64,000 nt of DNA from Lachnospiraceae bacterium (lineage in GTDB: Bacteria > Bacillota > Clostridia > Lachnospirales > Lachnospiraceae). Both the position numbers and the translations under genes were made by a program. Numbering within the stretch: position 1 is the stretch's first letter; every line of letters begins with the position of its first letter. This document shows, piece after piece, positions 25,092 through 35,213 of the stretch. Below the pieces are notes generated by a model. It saw only the letters and a program-made list of their open reading frames with translations. It searched no databases and was not told where the DNA came from. The stretch lies in assembly GCA_022799175.1 (NCBI GenBank), contig JAAWNY010000002.1, positions 1 to 64,000 on the forward strand, in the 5' to 3' direction.

Positions 25092-25223
25092 AATCTGTCG
25101 TCAGGTTTTTCTGGAGTCATTTATTACCCCTAAGCAATGATTGGTCAGGTGAGCAAAGCATAGTTTGCCTACAAAAGAAGCCAAAGAGAACAAAATTTCA
25201 TATTTAGAAATGGAGAGCATTAT

Positions 25224-26642
25224 ATGAGAGAAAAATTACAAACATTGCCTCTTGCTGAATTGCGTGAGCTCGCAAAGGCGCAAAAAATTAAAGGTTGGAG
25301 CACTATGCGGAAGGCTGAACTGATCGACATTTTGTGTAGTGCTGCAGAACAAGAAGAAATTATCAAAACTGCAGTGGCTCCTCCATTGACAAAATCCCCC
25401 AATGAAGGAAAGAGTGAAGAACGCAATCCGAACTTAGGAAAACCTCAGATCCGTCCAGTGCGGGACAATCGTCAGGCGGAAGTGCTGAGTCCTCAGGAGG
25501 TTGCTGAGTTGGATAGCGGGATTGGCGCGAATGGTATTTTGGAGGTAATGCCGGATGGCTTTGGTTTTATTCGATGTGAGAATTTTCTCCCAGGAGAGAA
25601 TGACGTATATGTAGCGCCATCTCAGATCCGCCGTTTTAACCTAAAGACAGGCGATATTATTGTGGGGAACCGCCGGGTGAAGACAGCGGCAGAAAAATTC
25701 GCCGCTCTTTTGTATATAAAAAATGTAAATGGTTATCCCATCAGCGTGATCGAAAAGCGTCCGAATTTTGAAAATCTGACGCCGATTTTTCCTAATGAAC
25801 GTCTTCATATGGAAACAATGGAAAAGACATCCACAGCAATGCGGGTGCTGGATTTGCTGTCGCCAATTGGCAAGGGACAACGCGGTATGATTGTTTCTCC
25901 GCCAAAGGCAGGTAAAACCACATTGCTAAAGCAGGTGGCTCAGGCAATTACTACCAACCATTCCGATATGCATTTGATTATTCTGCTGATTGACGAGCGG
26001 CCGGAGGAGGTTACCGATATCAAAGAATCGGTGATGGGAGAAAATGTGGAAGTTATTTATTCTACTTTTGATGAGCTGCCAGAGCGCCATAAACGAGTAT
26101 CCGAGATGGTGATTGAGCGAGCAAAGCGTTTGGTGGAGCATAAGCGAGATGTAATTATTCTTCTGGATAGCATTACTCGTCTGGCCAGAGCATACAATCT
26201 GGTGGTGCCCCCCAGTGGACGGACACTTTCCGGCGGTTTGGATCCGGCAGCATTGCATATGCCGAAGCGTTTCTTTGGAGCGGCTCGGAATATGCGTGAG
26301 GGTGGCAGCCTGACGATTTTGGCCACAGCGTTGGTAGATACGGGAAGTCGTATGGATGATGTGATTTATGAGGAATTCAAGGGGACTGGCAATATGGAGT
26401 TGGTTTTGGATCGCAAGTTGTCCGAAAAGAGAATTTTCCCGGCTATTGATATTTTGAAGTCTGGCACCCGACGGGATGATTTGCTTCTCACTCAGGAAGA
26501 AGGGGAGGCAGTAGATATTATTCGCAAGGCGACCAATACCCTAAAGCCAGAAGATGCTGTGGAGAAGGTTCTGGATCTATTTACCAAGACCAGGAATAAC
26601 CGAGAATTCGTAGAAAACGCTAAGAGAATCCGATTTTATTGA
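25224..26642 (+). CDS. rho: Transcription termination factor Rho
   Basis: 472 residues. N-terminal Rho_N helix bundle ([20 protein letters not shown]), a short polar insert, cold-shock-like RNA-binding domain ([20 protein letters not shown] with [14 protein letters not shown]), then the RecA-type ATPase: Walker [38 protein letters not shown] and the Q/R-loop region. It forms a hexamer that removes RNA polymerase from untranslated RNA. It heads the common clostridial block rho-rpmE-DUF1385-prmC-prfA. Confidence 0.97.
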   Translation: MREKLQTLPLAELRELAKAQKIKGWSTMRKAELIDILCSAAEQEEIIKTAVAPPLTKSPNEGKSEERNPNLGKPQIRPVRDNRQAEVLSPQEVAELDSGIGANGILEVMPDGFGFIRCENFLPGENDVYVAPSQIRRFNLKTGDIIVGNRRVKTAAEKFAALLYIKNVNGYPISVIEKRPNFENLTPIFPNERLHMETMEKTSTAMRVLDLLSPIGKGQRGMIVSPPKAGKTTLLKQVAQAITTNHSDMHLIILLIDERPEEVTDIKESVMGENVEVIYSTFDELPERHKRVSEMVIERAKRLVEHKRDVIILLDSITRLARAYNLVVPPSGRTLSGGLDPAALHMPKRFFGAARNMREGGSLTILATALVDTGSRMDDVIYEEFKGTGNMELVLDRKLSEKRIFPAIDILKSGTRRDDLLLTQEEGEAVDIIRKATNTLKPEDAVEKVLDLFTKTRNNREFVENAKRIRFY

Positions 26643-26653
26643 TGATTTTTCAC

Positions 26654-26682
26654 TTGCAAATAGTGAATCTTTATGATATACT
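26654..26682 (+). promoter_or_regulatory. Promoter of rpmE
   Basis: TTGCAA at 26654-26659, 17-base spacer, TATACT at 26677-26682. Confidence 0.75.
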
Positions 26683-26781
26683 TACAAAGCTATTTATAGA
26701 CGTGGGGTGATTTTAACAGTACAAGAGAGACTGTTAGCGGATCACAGGACGATATAATTGAAAAGTAAAGAGGTGAAAATC

Positions 26782-26985
26782 ATGAAAGAGGGTATCCATC
26801 CCGCCTATTATCAGGCAAAAGTGACTTGCAACTGTGGTAATGAGTTTGTTACTGGTTCTACCAAGAAAGAGATTCATGTGGAAATCTGTTCCAAGTGTCA
26901 TGCTTTCTATACGGGTCAGCAGAAGACAGCAGCGGCGCGTGGCCGTATCGACAAGTTTAACAGAAAGTATGGTATCAATGCATAA
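26782..26985 (+). CDS. rpmE: 50S ribosomal protein L31, zinc-binding type
   Basis: 67 residues from the ATG at 26782, which follows AGAGGTG; a TTG at 26758 would add eight residues without support. It shows [35 protein letters not shown] and [10 protein letters not shown]. The CxC and CxxC cysteines make it the zinc form. A terminator follows. Confidence 0.96.
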   Translation: MKEGIHPAYYQAKVTCNCGNEFVTGSTKKEIHVEICSKCHAFYTGQQKTAAARGRIDKFNRKYGINA

Positions 26986-27005
26986 AAGCAGTAAGAGCGC
27001 GAAGT

Positions 27006-27050
27006 AAGGTTGAGACTTAAGTGGAGACACTTTGGCTCAACCTTCTTTTA
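27006..27050 (+). terminator. Terminator after rpmE
   Basis: AAGGTTGAG pairs with CTCAACCTT, with an inner imperfect helix, followed by CTTTT. Confidence 0.85.
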
Positions 27051-27135
27051 TTCTTAATTTTTAAAAGCAAAGTGTGTTCTACAAAAATGAGTGGTGAAAT
27101 TTTCACTGCGGTAGATAGGAAGGAAAGGAGTTTTC

Positions 27136-28179
27136 ATGAAGTATTCCGGAATCGGCGGGCAGGCTGTCATAGAAGGAATTATGATGAAGAATAAACAAGA
27201 ATATGCTACAGCAGTACGAAGGCCAGACGGAGAGATTGAGGTCAAAAAAGACTGTTACGTCAGTATGACGGAGAAGATACCATTATGTGCTTTACCATTT
27301 GTACGAGGAATATTCAGTTTTATTGATTCCATGGTGCTGGGGATGCGGACGCTGAGTTTTTCAGCCAGCTTTTTTGAAGATGATGAGGATTCAGAACCAG
27401 GAAGGTTTGAACTCTGGCTGGATAAAGTGTTTGGGGAAAAAGTAGAGAAAGCGCTGATGGCGTTTGTGATGGTTTTTTCCGTGATAATGGCGATTGGGAT
27501 TTTTATGGTGTTGCCCTTGTTGATTGCCAATGTTTTTCGAAAATTCATCTCTTCAGCGACAGTGATGGCGATACTAGAGGGATGTATCCGAATCGCGATT
27601 TTTGTGACGTATATCAAATTAATTTCCCGCATGGAGGATATTCGCCGTACTTTCATGTATCATGGAGCAGAGCATAAGTGTATTAATTGCATTGAACATG
27701 GCATGACACTAAATGTGGAACATGTACGCCAAAGTTCCAAACAGCATAAACGATGCGGCACCAGTTTCCTGATTATTGTGATGGTGATCAGTATTCTGTT
27801 TTTTATGGCGATCCGTGTGGATACAATATGGCTGCGAATGCTTAGTCGGGTGATTTTGATTCCTGTGATTGCTGGTGTCTCATATGAGTTTTTGCGATTG
27901 GCTGGGCGGAGTGATTCCAAGATTGTGAATCTTCTCAGCAAGCCGGGAATGTGGATGCAGAATTTAACTACCAGCGAGCCGGATGATAGTATGATCGAGG
28001 TAGCAATTGCAGCAGTCGAAGCAGTTTTTGACTGGAAAACTTATCTGAGAGAAAACTTTCCAGAGACAAAGGTTCTGGAAGAACGATCCGAACAGGTAGC
28101 AGAAATTGTGGAGACTGAGGGAAATAAAACGAAAGACCAAAAATCAGGGGCTATAAAGCCGGGGTCAGAGAAGTTATGA
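27136..28179 (+). CDS. DUF1385 membrane protein (YqhQ-like)
   Basis: 347 residues. The opening YSGIGGQAVIEGIMMKNK is the DUF1385 signature. Around four membrane helices follow, with a conserved polar stretch YHGAEHKCINCIEHG and KRCGTSFLI that could bind metal. Its biochemical role is not established. The gene is regularly placed next to prmC and prfA in Firmicutes, as here (ATGA overlap with prmC). The C-terminal tail (last ~35 residues) is charged and variable. Confidence 0.93.
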   Translation: MKYSGIGGQAVIEGIMMKNKQEYATAVRRPDGEIEVKKDCYVSMTEKIPLCALPFVRGIFSFIDSMVLGMRTLSFSASFFEDDEDSEPGRFELWLDKVFGEKVEKALMAFVMVFSVIMAIGIFMVLPLLIANVFRKFISSATVMAILEGCIRIAIFVTYIKLISRMEDIRRTFMYHGAEHKCINCIEHGMTLNVEHVRQSSKQHKRCGTSFLIIVMVISILFFMAIRVDTIWLRMLSRVILIPVIAGVSYEFLRLAGRSDSKIVNLLSKPGMWMQNLTTSEPDDSMIEVAIAAVEAVFDWKTYLRENFPETKVLEERSEQVAEIVETEGNKTKDQKSGAIKPGSEKL

Positions 28180-29156
28180 CTTTGTTTCGTCTTTTAACAG
28201 AAGGAACCCATGCGCTAGAGAGAGCCAAAGCTCCAGATGCCAAACAGGACGCCAGACAGCTTTTGCTGGCGGCTTTTCATCTAGATATGGTACATTTTTT
28301 GATGAATCGGATGCAGGAGCTGGAAGAGAATCGTCACAACCAGATGTCAATAAAGCTTTACTGGGAGATGATTGACCGGAGATGTCGCAGATGTCCGCTG
28401 CAGCAGATTTTGGGTAATCAGGAATTCATGGGACTTGAGTTTTATGTGAATCGTCATGTGTTAATTCCCAGACAGGATACCGAGACGCTGGTAGAGCTGG
28501 TATTGGCTGATATGGAACATAGAAGAAATGGAGAACGGTTGGTGGAAAACGCTCTGCTGGATTTATGTACCGGGTCCGGTTGCATAGCAATCAGTTTGGC
28601 AGCAAGAGGGGGATTTCAAAAGATAACGATTACGGATATTTCAAAAGAAGCATTGAAGGTGGCAGAAAGAAATATAAGGACTTTGTTGCCGAATTGGCTG
28701 CTTTCGCGGGGAGAGATTCCTTGGAGGGAAATGTTCAATATCACAGAAAAAATGGTGGAGATTTTGCAGGGAGATTTGTTTGCTGCATTGTGGGAAGATA
28801 GCAGAAAATATGATGTGATTACTGCAAATCCGCCATATATTCCAACAGCGATGATTTCTGTTTTGGAGCCGGAAGTTCGAGAACATGAGCCGCTTTTGGC
28901 ATTGGATGGTGCCGAGGACGGACTGCGTTATTATAAAAGGATTGCGGCTGCGGCTGGCGGATATTTAAAGCCGGGGGGCCGGATTTACCTGGAGATTGGA
29001 TTTGACCAAGGAGGGAAAGTTGGCAAGCTGTTGGAATTTGCCGGATATGAGAAGATTGTGGTGCATAAAGACCTTGCAGGAAAAGATAGAGTGGTTGTTG
29101 CAGTCTGGCCAGGCAGTGAAGAAGGATGGAAAGAAAACCAGAAAAAGCTGGTATAA
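28176..29156 (+). CDS. prmC: Release factor glutamine methyltransferase PrmC (HemK)
   Basis: 326 residues, about 40 longer than usual because of an insert between the SAM motif LLDLCTGSGCIAISLA and the catalytic NPPYIPTAMISVLEPEV (the family NPPY). The insert, roughly residues 165-195, is rich in Trp, Arg and Glu. PrmC methylates the Gln of the GGQ motif in release factors; its substrate RF1 is encoded 42 bases downstream. It overlaps the DUF1385 gene by 4 bases. Confidence 0.95.
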   Translation: MTLFRLLTEGTHALERAKAPDAKQDARQLLLAAFHLDMVHFLMNRMQELEENRHNQMSIKLYWEMIDRRCRRCPLQQILGNQEFMGLEFYVNRHVLIPRQDTETLVELVLADMEHRRNGERLVENALLDLCTGSGCIAISLAARGGFQKITITDISKEALKVAERNIRTLLPNWLLSRGEIPWREMFNITEKMVEILQGDLFAALWEDSRKYDVITANPPYIPTAMISVLEPEVREHEPLLALDGAEDGLRYYKRIAAAAGGYLKPGGRIYLEIGFDQGGKVGKLLEFAGYEKIVVHKDLAGKDRVVVAVWPGSEEGWKENQKKLV

Positions 29157-29198
29157 AAAGGGTTGCATAAGAAGAATGTACCACCAGGAGGGAACGAG

Positions 29199-30275
29199 AT
29201 GTTTGACCGATTAGATGATATGTTAATCCATTATGAGGAGATCATGCAGGAATTGAATGAGCCAGGAGTGACTGAGGATCAAGGACGATTTCGCAGGTTG
29301 ATGAAAGAGCAGTCGGATTTGGCGCCTGTAGTAGAGACTTATCAAAATTATAAACGGGCGAAACAGGATATCGAAGATAGTCTGGCGCTTTTAAATGAGG
29401 AAAGCGACGAGGAACTGCGGGAAATGGCCAAGGAAGAATTGTCAGATGCCAAAAAAAGAGTCGAATTGCTGGAACAGGATTTGAAGATTTTACTTTTGCC
29501 TAAGGATCCGAATGATGACAAAAATATTATTTTGGAAATTCGTGCCGGAGCCGGTGGTGATGAGGCGGCATTGTTTGCCTCGGAACTATATCGTATGTAT
29601 GTGAATTATGCAGAAAGTCAGCGGTGGAAGGTGGAGTTAGTCAGCTTAAATGAAAATGGGATTGGCGGTTTTAAGGAAGTAGTCGCCATGATCACCGGCA
29701 AAGGGGCCTATTCTCGAATGAAATACGAGAGTGGGGTTCATCGGGTACAGAGAGTGCCAGAGACCGAGTCAGGAGGACGAATCCATACTTCCACAGCCAC
29801 GGTGGCGGTAATGCCGGAAGCGGAAGAAGTAGATGTGCAAGTGGATATGAATGAATGCCGTATTGATGTTATGCGTGCTTCTGGAAACGGAGGACAATGT
29901 GTCAATACGACGGATTCAGCGGTTCGCTTGACCCATATTCCTACGGGAATTGTGATTTACAGTCAGACAGAGAAATCTCAGCTTCAAAATAAGGAGAAGG
30001 CATTTCGGTTGCTGCGTTCTAAATTGTATGATCTAGAGATGGAAAAAAAGATGAGTGCAGAAGCAGCTGAACGGCGGAGCCAGATTGGGACAGGGGATCG
30101 GTCCGAAAAAATTCGCACTTACAACTTTCCTCAAGGCAGAGTGACAGAGCATCGAATAAAATTGACACTTTATAAAATTGATTCGGTTATGAATGGCGAT
30201 ATTCAGGAATTGATTGACAGTCTGATTGCTGCCGACCAGGCAGCAAAGCTGGCAAAAATGGGAGAAGCATCGTAA
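29199..30275 (+). CDS. prfA: Peptide chain release factor 1
   Basis: 358 residues from the ATG at 29199 after AGGAGGG; an upstream in-frame TTG at 29163 is not needed. It shows the RF1 codon-recognition tripeptide PET in [10 protein letters not shown], the catalytic loop [15 protein letters not shown] and the C-terminal [13 protein letters not shown]. It releases finished proteins at UAA and UAG. The residue after GGQ is Cys where His is usual. Confidence 0.97.
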   Translation: MFDRLDDMLIHYEEIMQELNEPGVTEDQGRFRRLMKEQSDLAPVVETYQNYKRAKQDIEDSLALLNEESDEELREMAKEELSDAKKRVELLEQDLKILLLPKDPNDDKNIILEIRAGAGGDEAALFASELYRMYVNYAESQRWKVELVSLNENGIGGFKEVVAMITGKGAYSRMKYESGVHRVQRVPETESGGRIHTSTATVAVMPEAEEVDVQVDMNECRIDVMRASGNGGQCVNTTDSAVRLTHIPTGIVIYSQTEKSQLQNKEKAFRLLRSKLYDLEMEKKMSAEAAERRSQIGTGDRSEKIRTYNFPQGRVTEHRIKLTLYKIDSVMNGDIQELIDSLIAADQAAKLAKMGEAS

Positions 30276-30395
30276 AATGAAAACGTTTGTTTAAATTTCC
30301 AAAAAATATGTTTCAAAATTTTGTGATTTGTGATAAGATATAGGATATCTATTACCAAAAAGGTTTGAACCTTGATGACAGGGGGATTACAAAAT

Positions 30396-31130
30396 ATGGC
30401 AATATCCTATAAAAGTAAACTATATGATAGGGAACGTGTTTTTACTATGGCAGTCGACTGGTATGAGAATCAGCCATTAGAAGGAGTCCTGTATCAGGGG
30501 AGTCAACAGATGGGGGTTTATTTTACTGGTTATTATGAATTTGCCTGGCAAATGGAACAATATTTTACGAAGCTGCAATATCCACGGTCTGTGATGGACA
30601 GGCGGGAACTGTGCAGTATTCGTGAAGATGGAATGCAGCGGGAAATTGTGAGAGAGGCAGGGAGAAGAGCGGGTACAGCTGATACTTTTACGATTCGGGT
30701 TACGCATCGTCAAAATGCCAGCTGGCAGGGGACTGTGATGAACCGCGCGGGAAAGACTTTTCATTTTTCCAGTTTTCTAGAGTTGGTAGGTTGGCTGGAA
30801 ACTGATTTGAGAGGAATATCAGAGAACTCGGACCAGGAAACAGAGACAAGTCAACAGCGGGTGGAGAAATATTTGCGGATTGTGATGAGCTGCCCAGAAG
30901 TAATGAAGGTTTTGCCGGATACTCTGGTATATCGGTTTCGCAAGGAAAAGAAGAGTCAAACTTTTATGATTCGGCCAATGTTTTATGAACATAATACCTG
31001 CCAGGGAAGCATATACTGGAAAGAACATCGGAAACAAGTTAGCTTTCGCAGCTTCCTGGAATTGATCAATATGATGGGAGCAGCAATTCGGGATCGGAGC
31101 AGCTGGGAGGAGCAAGCAGATGTGATTTAA
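30396..31130 (+). CDS. Protein with two RQNASWQG-type repeat domains (244 aa)
   Basis: ATG at 30396 is chosen because AGGGGGA lies at 30380-30386; an ATG at 30372 has no binding site. Two similar units are visible: FTIRVTHRQNASWQGTVM followed by FHFSSFLELVGWLETDL, and FMIRPMFYEHNTCQGSIYW followed by SFRSFLELINMMGAAI. The shared pattern is a beta strand, Q-G turn, strand, then F(R/S)SxLEL and a helix. The N-terminal 85 residues are Tyr-rich and may be a separate domain. Related units occur at 51752 and 63855. I know this type from Lachnospiraceae but not its function; no signal peptide. Confidence 0.7.
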   Translation: MAISYKSKLYDRERVFTMAVDWYENQPLEGVLYQGSQQMGVYFTGYYEFAWQMEQYFTKLQYPRSVMDRRELCSIREDGMQREIVREAGRRAGTADTFTIRVTHRQNASWQGTVMNRAGKTFHFSSFLELVGWLETDLRGISENSDQETETSQQRVEKYLRIVMSCPEVMKVLPDTLVYRFRKEKKSQTFMIRPMFYEHNTCQGSIYWKEHRKQVSFRSFLELINMMGAAIRDRSSWEEQADVI

Positions 31131-31140
31131 AGGGGAATAG

Positions 31141-31180
31141 GAAAAGCCTCCGGCCACTATATAGTGTCCAGAGGCTTTTC
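31141..31180. terminator. Bidirectional terminator
   Basis: GAAAAGCCTC and GAGGCTTTTC pair, and the inner CCACTAT/ATAGTG extends the stem to almost 20 bp. It serves the convergent genes on both strands. Confidence 0.9.
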
Positions 31181-31192
31181 TCCTATCAAAAG

Positions 31193-32398
31193 TCAAGAAT
31201 CGCTTTCGAATGGTGCTACTGCCTGCAGAGAATAATGAATGATAATATCTTTACGCAAATATGCCTTTTTATAATTACGAATAATTCGTTGCATGACCAT
31301 CTCCCCATTTTCATAGGAGGCAGAGGGGAGTAAGAGCATATATTGACTGACACTATAGCGGGTATAGACATCTCCATGGCGAAGAGAACTGGTAACAGCA
31401 TTGCCCAAATGCCCCATTGCCCGCGTAAGCACAGAAGATTTTGGAAGGCTGCCATCTTCCAGAGCCAAAGTGAGCAATCCTAAAAAAATGGAATCGCCAG
31501 TTCTCGCGATTGCCCGTTGTTCGAGCTGATAAATATCGCGGAATACAGTGAATTCACAGGAATAGGCTCCCGAGTGCTCTCTTTTCTCCTGCATGGATTT
31601 CTGAATCAAGGAGAGATCGGTATTTACCCCGTGTTCCTGATCTTGTATCAACTTATATAAATCGGTCATTCGTTCCGAAGGGGTGATTGCGAATTCATTG
31701 TAAAAGGAATCCACCATAATACGGTATTGTTCCAGAGCTTGCCGTTGATTGCCGTTGCAGTAGAGAGCATAAATCAAATGATATTGAAAATCTTCATTAT
31801 GAGCTTCAATAGTAATTGCATGACGGCATAGCTCAATGATAGAATCCCACTGTTCTTCTTTAAGAAGGATTTCAATTGCCTGCATGGCAGCGTGGACAAA
31901 TAAGGTGTGGTAATGCCGGCTGACTGGAATCACCCAAGGATCCCAGGCGATCTTGGGAAGGAAATCCCCCTTGTATAGCCGGATTGCCTGTAAAAGGTAT
32001 TCTAGCTGTTGTGCTTCTGTAAGTCCTGGCTGCTTGCTTTGTTCGCATAAAGCTTCAAATTCGGAAGAATCCAAGGAAAGAGGAACCTCGGAATTCCAGC
32101 AGTAGGAACCGCGGTTTTGGGAGATCAACTGCTGCGTGGAAAGATTAAAAGGCTCCAGAAGTTTGCGGGTGCGGAAGATCAATGTCTTCAGAGCGTTGGT
32201 TGGATTAACATTGTTGTCATCAGACCAGATAACGTCAACTAACTCATCAGCGGAAATTTCCCGATCATGGTAATATACCAGATATTCAAGAATAGTCCAA
32301 GGTTTTTTAGCCTGCTGAACTTTGTTGGTGATGGAGACATCTCCGATGGTGAGACAGAAGCCGCCAAGCATCTGGACTTGTGCGGTTAAATTCTTCAT
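31193..32398 (-). CDS. BTAD/SARP-like transcriptional regulator with degenerate GGDEF-like C terminus
   Basis: 401 residues from the ATG at 32398 (GGTGGT precedes it); an ATG at 32410 is also in frame. Order: OmpR-type winged helix (~1-100, with TILEYLVYYHDREISADEL), a BTAD tetratricopeptide domain (~110-245, ending with LEQYRIMVDSFYNEFAITPS), then a ~130-residue region whose HGDVYTRYSVSQYMLLLPSA stretch follows the GGDEF-fold pattern with the catalytic GGDEF replaced by SVSQY. BTAD proteins activate transcription. The C-terminal part may bind a nucleotide without making c-di-GMP; this is inference. It diverges from the atp operon. Confidence 0.82.
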   Translation of the reverse strand: MKNLTAQVQMLGGFCLTIGDVSITNKVQQAKKPWTILEYLVYYHDREISADELVDVIWSDDNNVNPTNALKTLIFRTRKLLEPFNLSTQQLISQNRGSYCWNSEVPLSLDSSEFEALCEQSKQPGLTEAQQLEYLLQAIRLYKGDFLPKIAWDPWVIPVSRHYHTLFVHAAMQAIEILLKEEQWDSIIELCRHAITIEAHNEDFQYHLIYALYCNGNQRQALEQYRIMVDSFYNEFAITPSERMTDLYKLIQDQEHGVNTDLSLIQKSMQEKREHSGAYSCEFTVFRDIYQLEQRAIARTGDSIFLGLLTLALEDGSLPKSSVLTRAMGHLGNAVTSSLRHGDVYTRYSVSQYMLLLPSASYENGEMVMQRIIRNYKKAYLRKDIIIHYSLQAVAPFESDS

Positions 32399-32529
32399 AG
32401 ATACCACCATTCTTTGTAAGGTATTCGTATCTTCAAAAGATGAAGATACAGATAGAAGCTTGTTGTGTTGTACATAAAACGGTTTTTCGTTATTCCGATT
32501 GCTATGTCATATGATAAAACTATGATACT

Positions 32530-32558
32530 ATTATAGTAAAAAATAACAAATAAGTCCA
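32530..32558 (-). promoter_or_regulatory. Promoter of the BTAD regulator gene
   Basis: On the minus strand TGGACT (32558-32553), 17-base spacer, TATAAT (32535-32530). The gene therefore has a leader of about 125 bases. Confidence 0.7.
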
Positions 32559-32606
32559 GAGCAAATTGTGGTTTGCCAGGATTTGCTGTTTCTTTTGCAA
32601 CAATCA

Positions 32607-32635
32607 TGGACAAATCGGAAAAGATTGGTTATAAT
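32607..32635 (+). promoter_or_regulatory. Promoter of the ATP synthase operon
   Basis: TGGACA at 32607-32612, 17-base spacer, TATAAT at 32630-32635. It is back to back with the BTAD promoter, 49 bases apart, so the two could share control. Confidence 0.75.
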
Positions 32636-32671
32636 AAAAGATACATGCAAATTGCAGAGAGGAGTGGGAGC

Positions 32672-32986
32672 ATGAAATATAAAAAAAGCGTATTTCGGAA
32701 TATGGCCATGGTTACGCAGCTTGGCATCAGTGTTCTAGCTCCCATTTTTTTGTGCATATTCATTGGGTATCAGGTGGATTCCCGGTATGGGATGAAGACA
32801 TTGGTGCCGCTGTTGATTCTGGGAGTATTGGCAGGCGGAAAAAGTGCCTGGCACCTGGCAGTGAAGTCGCTTGAGCAAGAACGCAGGGAAGATGAGGTGG
32901 TTTTGCAAGAGCGACAGAACCAAGGAGAAAGAATCGGAATCAGCAGGCCGAAGCGGCCAAGCCGGATCCGGCGGGAGAAACCATAG
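32672..32986 (+). CDS. atpZ: AtpZ/AtpI-family ATP synthase assembly protein
   Basis: 104 residues from the ATG at 32672 (GAGAGGAGTGGGAG precedes it). Two membrane helices: MVTQLGISVLAPIFLCIFIGY and LVPLLILGVLAGGKSAW, then a charged tail rich in Arg, Glu and Gln. Small proteins of this family precede Fo genes in Firmicutes and have been linked to Mg2+ or Ca2+ uptake and c-ring assembly. It is the first gene of the operon. Confidence 0.8.
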   Translation: MKYKKSVFRNMAMVTQLGISVLAPIFLCIFIGYQVDSRYGMKTLVPLLILGVLAGGKSAWHLAVKSLEQERREDEVVLQERQNQGERIGISRPKRPSRIRREKP

Positions 32987-33089
32987 GAATCTGGAAAATC
33001 CGGACAAAAAGCACGAGAGTGCTTGAGAACGACTCGGGAAAGGCCGTTTCGGCAGAGAAACAAGCGGCAAACAGGGAGGCATATGGGAG

Positions 33090-33548
33090 ATGGAATGGCT
33101 GAGCAGATCAACAAAAAACCTTCTTTTTGAGATGTCCGTCGGTATTGTCTTGTATAATTTGCTGCTGGGTGTGCTTGCATGGGTATTTTTGCCTAGATTT
33201 TCCTATCCGGTCATTCCGGTTCTGGGAGGATTGTTGGCAGGGATGGTCGGAGCCGTGTTGATGTTAATTCATATGGCGGTGACGACGGAACGGGCACTGG
33301 AAAGCCAGAATGAGAGTTATGCCAGTAAGACCACGATTGTTCATAGCATGATACGAAAAGTGGTGCTGGTGGCAGCGTTATTTTGTTGTTGGAGAGTGTT
33401 CCGTGTGGATCTTCTGGCCATGGTGATTGGAGCCATGGGGATGAAAGCGGGCGCATACTTACAGCCGCTGATTCACAAGATTATTGCCAGGGAAGAGGAA
33501 CCGCATATAGCTGCGGGCGGGGAGGATTCCAAGACGGAAGAACTATGA
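33090..33548 (+). CDS. atpI: ATP synthase subunit I (AtpI)
   Basis: 152 residues with about four membrane helices (FEMSVGIVLYNLLLGVLAWVF; VIPVLGGLLAGMVGAVLMLI; VVLVAALFCCWRVF; LLAMVIGAMGMKAGAYL). The position between atpZ and atpB and the size fit AtpI, a c-ring assembly chaperone. The tail is acidic. Confidence 0.8.
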   Translation: MEWLSRSTKNLLFEMSVGIVLYNLLLGVLAWVFLPRFSYPVIPVLGGLLAGMVGAVLMLIHMAVTTERALESQNESYASKTTIVHSMIRKVVLVAALFCCWRVFRVDLLAMVIGAMGMKAGAYLQPLIHKIIAREEEPHIAAGGEDSKTEEL

Positions 33549-33603
33549 AGCCGATGCGATGCATTGCGGAGGCGGCTATCTTTAGAAGAAAGGAGGACAA
33601 TAT

Positions 33604-34305
33604 ATGGGGATGCTGATCGCTCATGAGCCGGACTTTATGATACATGGTGTTTTGAAATACCAGATGTTTGGCCAGGATTTTTGGATCACAACAACAACAA
33701 TAGGTATGTGGATCGTTACGCTTATGATTCTGTTGATTGCTGTGTTGGCCAACCGTGCACTGAGAAAGGCAGACGATGTGCCAGGTACATTTCAGAACGT
33801 ATTGGAATATGCGTATGAGATGTTGCAGAAAATGGCAGATGGGATTCTGGCAGGTAATGCGAAGAGATTTGTTAATTACATCGGAACTATTTTTCTATTT
33901 ATTCTGTTTTGTAATCTGAGCGGCCTGTTAGGGCTTCGTGCGCCTACTGCAGATTATGGTGTGACGTTTCTGCTTGGTATGTTTACATTCTTTATTGTCA
34001 ACTATCAGGGAATTAAGAATCGTAAGCTGAGACATTTTACCAGTTTGTTTGAGCCAACACCGATTCTGTTCCCGATCAATCTGATCGGAGAGCTAGCCAA
34101 TCCGCTGTCTATTTCCCTGCGTCTGTTTGCGAATCTGCTTTCAGGCGTGATTATCATGGGGCTGTGGTACGGAATGATGCCGATCTTTGTCAATATCGGT
34201 ATTCCGGCGGCGCTTCACGTTTATTGTGATGTGTTCTCAGGTGCTATACAGACCTATGTGTTCTGTATGCTGACCATGGTTTATATCAATGATAAAATGG
34301 AGTAA
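33604..34305 (+). CDS. atpB: ATP synthase Fo subunit a
   Basis: 233 residues, five to six membrane helices. The stator helix has the essential Arg in NPLSISLRLFANLLSGVII. Subunit a forms the half-channels that pass ions to and from the c ring. In this organism the c subunit suggests the ion is sodium. Confidence 0.96.
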   Translation: MGMLIAHEPDFMIHGVLKYQMFGQDFWITTTTIGMWIVTLMILLIAVLANRALRKADDVPGTFQNVLEYAYEMLQKMADGILAGNAKRFVNYIGTIFLFILFCNLSGLLGLRAPTADYGVTFLLGMFTFFIVNYQGIKNRKLRHFTSLFEPTPILFPINLIGELANPLSISLRLFANLLSGVIIMGLWYGMMPIFVNIGIPAALHVYCDVFSGAIQTYVFCMLTMVYINDKME

Positions 34306-34356
34306 TGCTGTACTACAGTGTGCTCTGTAGGCCGGAAACTCCGGCTATGAAAATGA

Positions 34357-34659
<303 letters not shown>

Positions 34660-34697
34660 AGACTGGGAGGGAATAAGGACGAAAGGAGGCTTAAGAT

Positions 34698-35213
34698 TTG
34701 GACAGACTGATAGGATTTGATCCGCAGTTGCTGCATGATGCAGTACTGACCGGTATCAACATCTTCATATTATTCTTTTGTTTATCCTATCTGCTCTTCA
34801 ACCCCGTGCGGGATGTACTGGAAAGGCGGAAAAAGAAAATCGCTGACGAATTAGCTTTAGCTGCTGGCGATATGGCGGACGCTAGTGCCTTGAAGGAAGA
34901 GTATGAGACGAAGCTTAAGAATGTAAATAAGGAAGCAGAGGATATTCTGGAAGCGGCAAGAAAGAAAGCCAAGAACCGAGAGGCAGAGATCCTCGATGAA
35001 GCAAGGGCAGAGGCATCTCGTATCGTTGAGCGAGCCAACCGGGAAATCGAGCTGGAGAAAAAGAAAGCTATTGACGGTTTGAAACAGGATGTAGTGAATA
35101 TCGCTGCATTGATGGCACAGAAGGCAGTGGGAAGCTCCATCGATATGACGATCCAGAATGCCCTAATTGACGAGACTTTGAAGGAAATGGGTGAGAGTAC
35201 ATGGCAAAGTTAG
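34698..35213 (+). CDS. atpF: ATP synthase Fo subunit b
   Basis: 171 residues from a TTG start, supported by AAAGGAGG at 34682-34689 and the lack of a usable ATG. One N-terminal membrane helix (AVLTGINIFILFFCLSYLLF), then a long charged coiled coil. It is the peripheral stalk. The 3' end overlaps atpH by 13 bases. Confidence 0.94.
   Translation: MDRLIGFDPQLLHDAVLTGINIFILFFCLSYLLFNPVRDVLERRKKKIADELALAAGDMADASALKEEYETKLKNVNKEAEDILEAARKKAKNREAEILDEARAEASRIVERANREIELEKKKAIDGLKQDVVNIAALMAQKAVGSSIDMTIQNALIDETLKEMGESTWQS

Noticed and set aside
24934-25140. 68-codon plus-strand frame after rarA
   Set aside because: Overlaps rarA out of frame, lacks a ribosome binding site and covers the rho promoter region.
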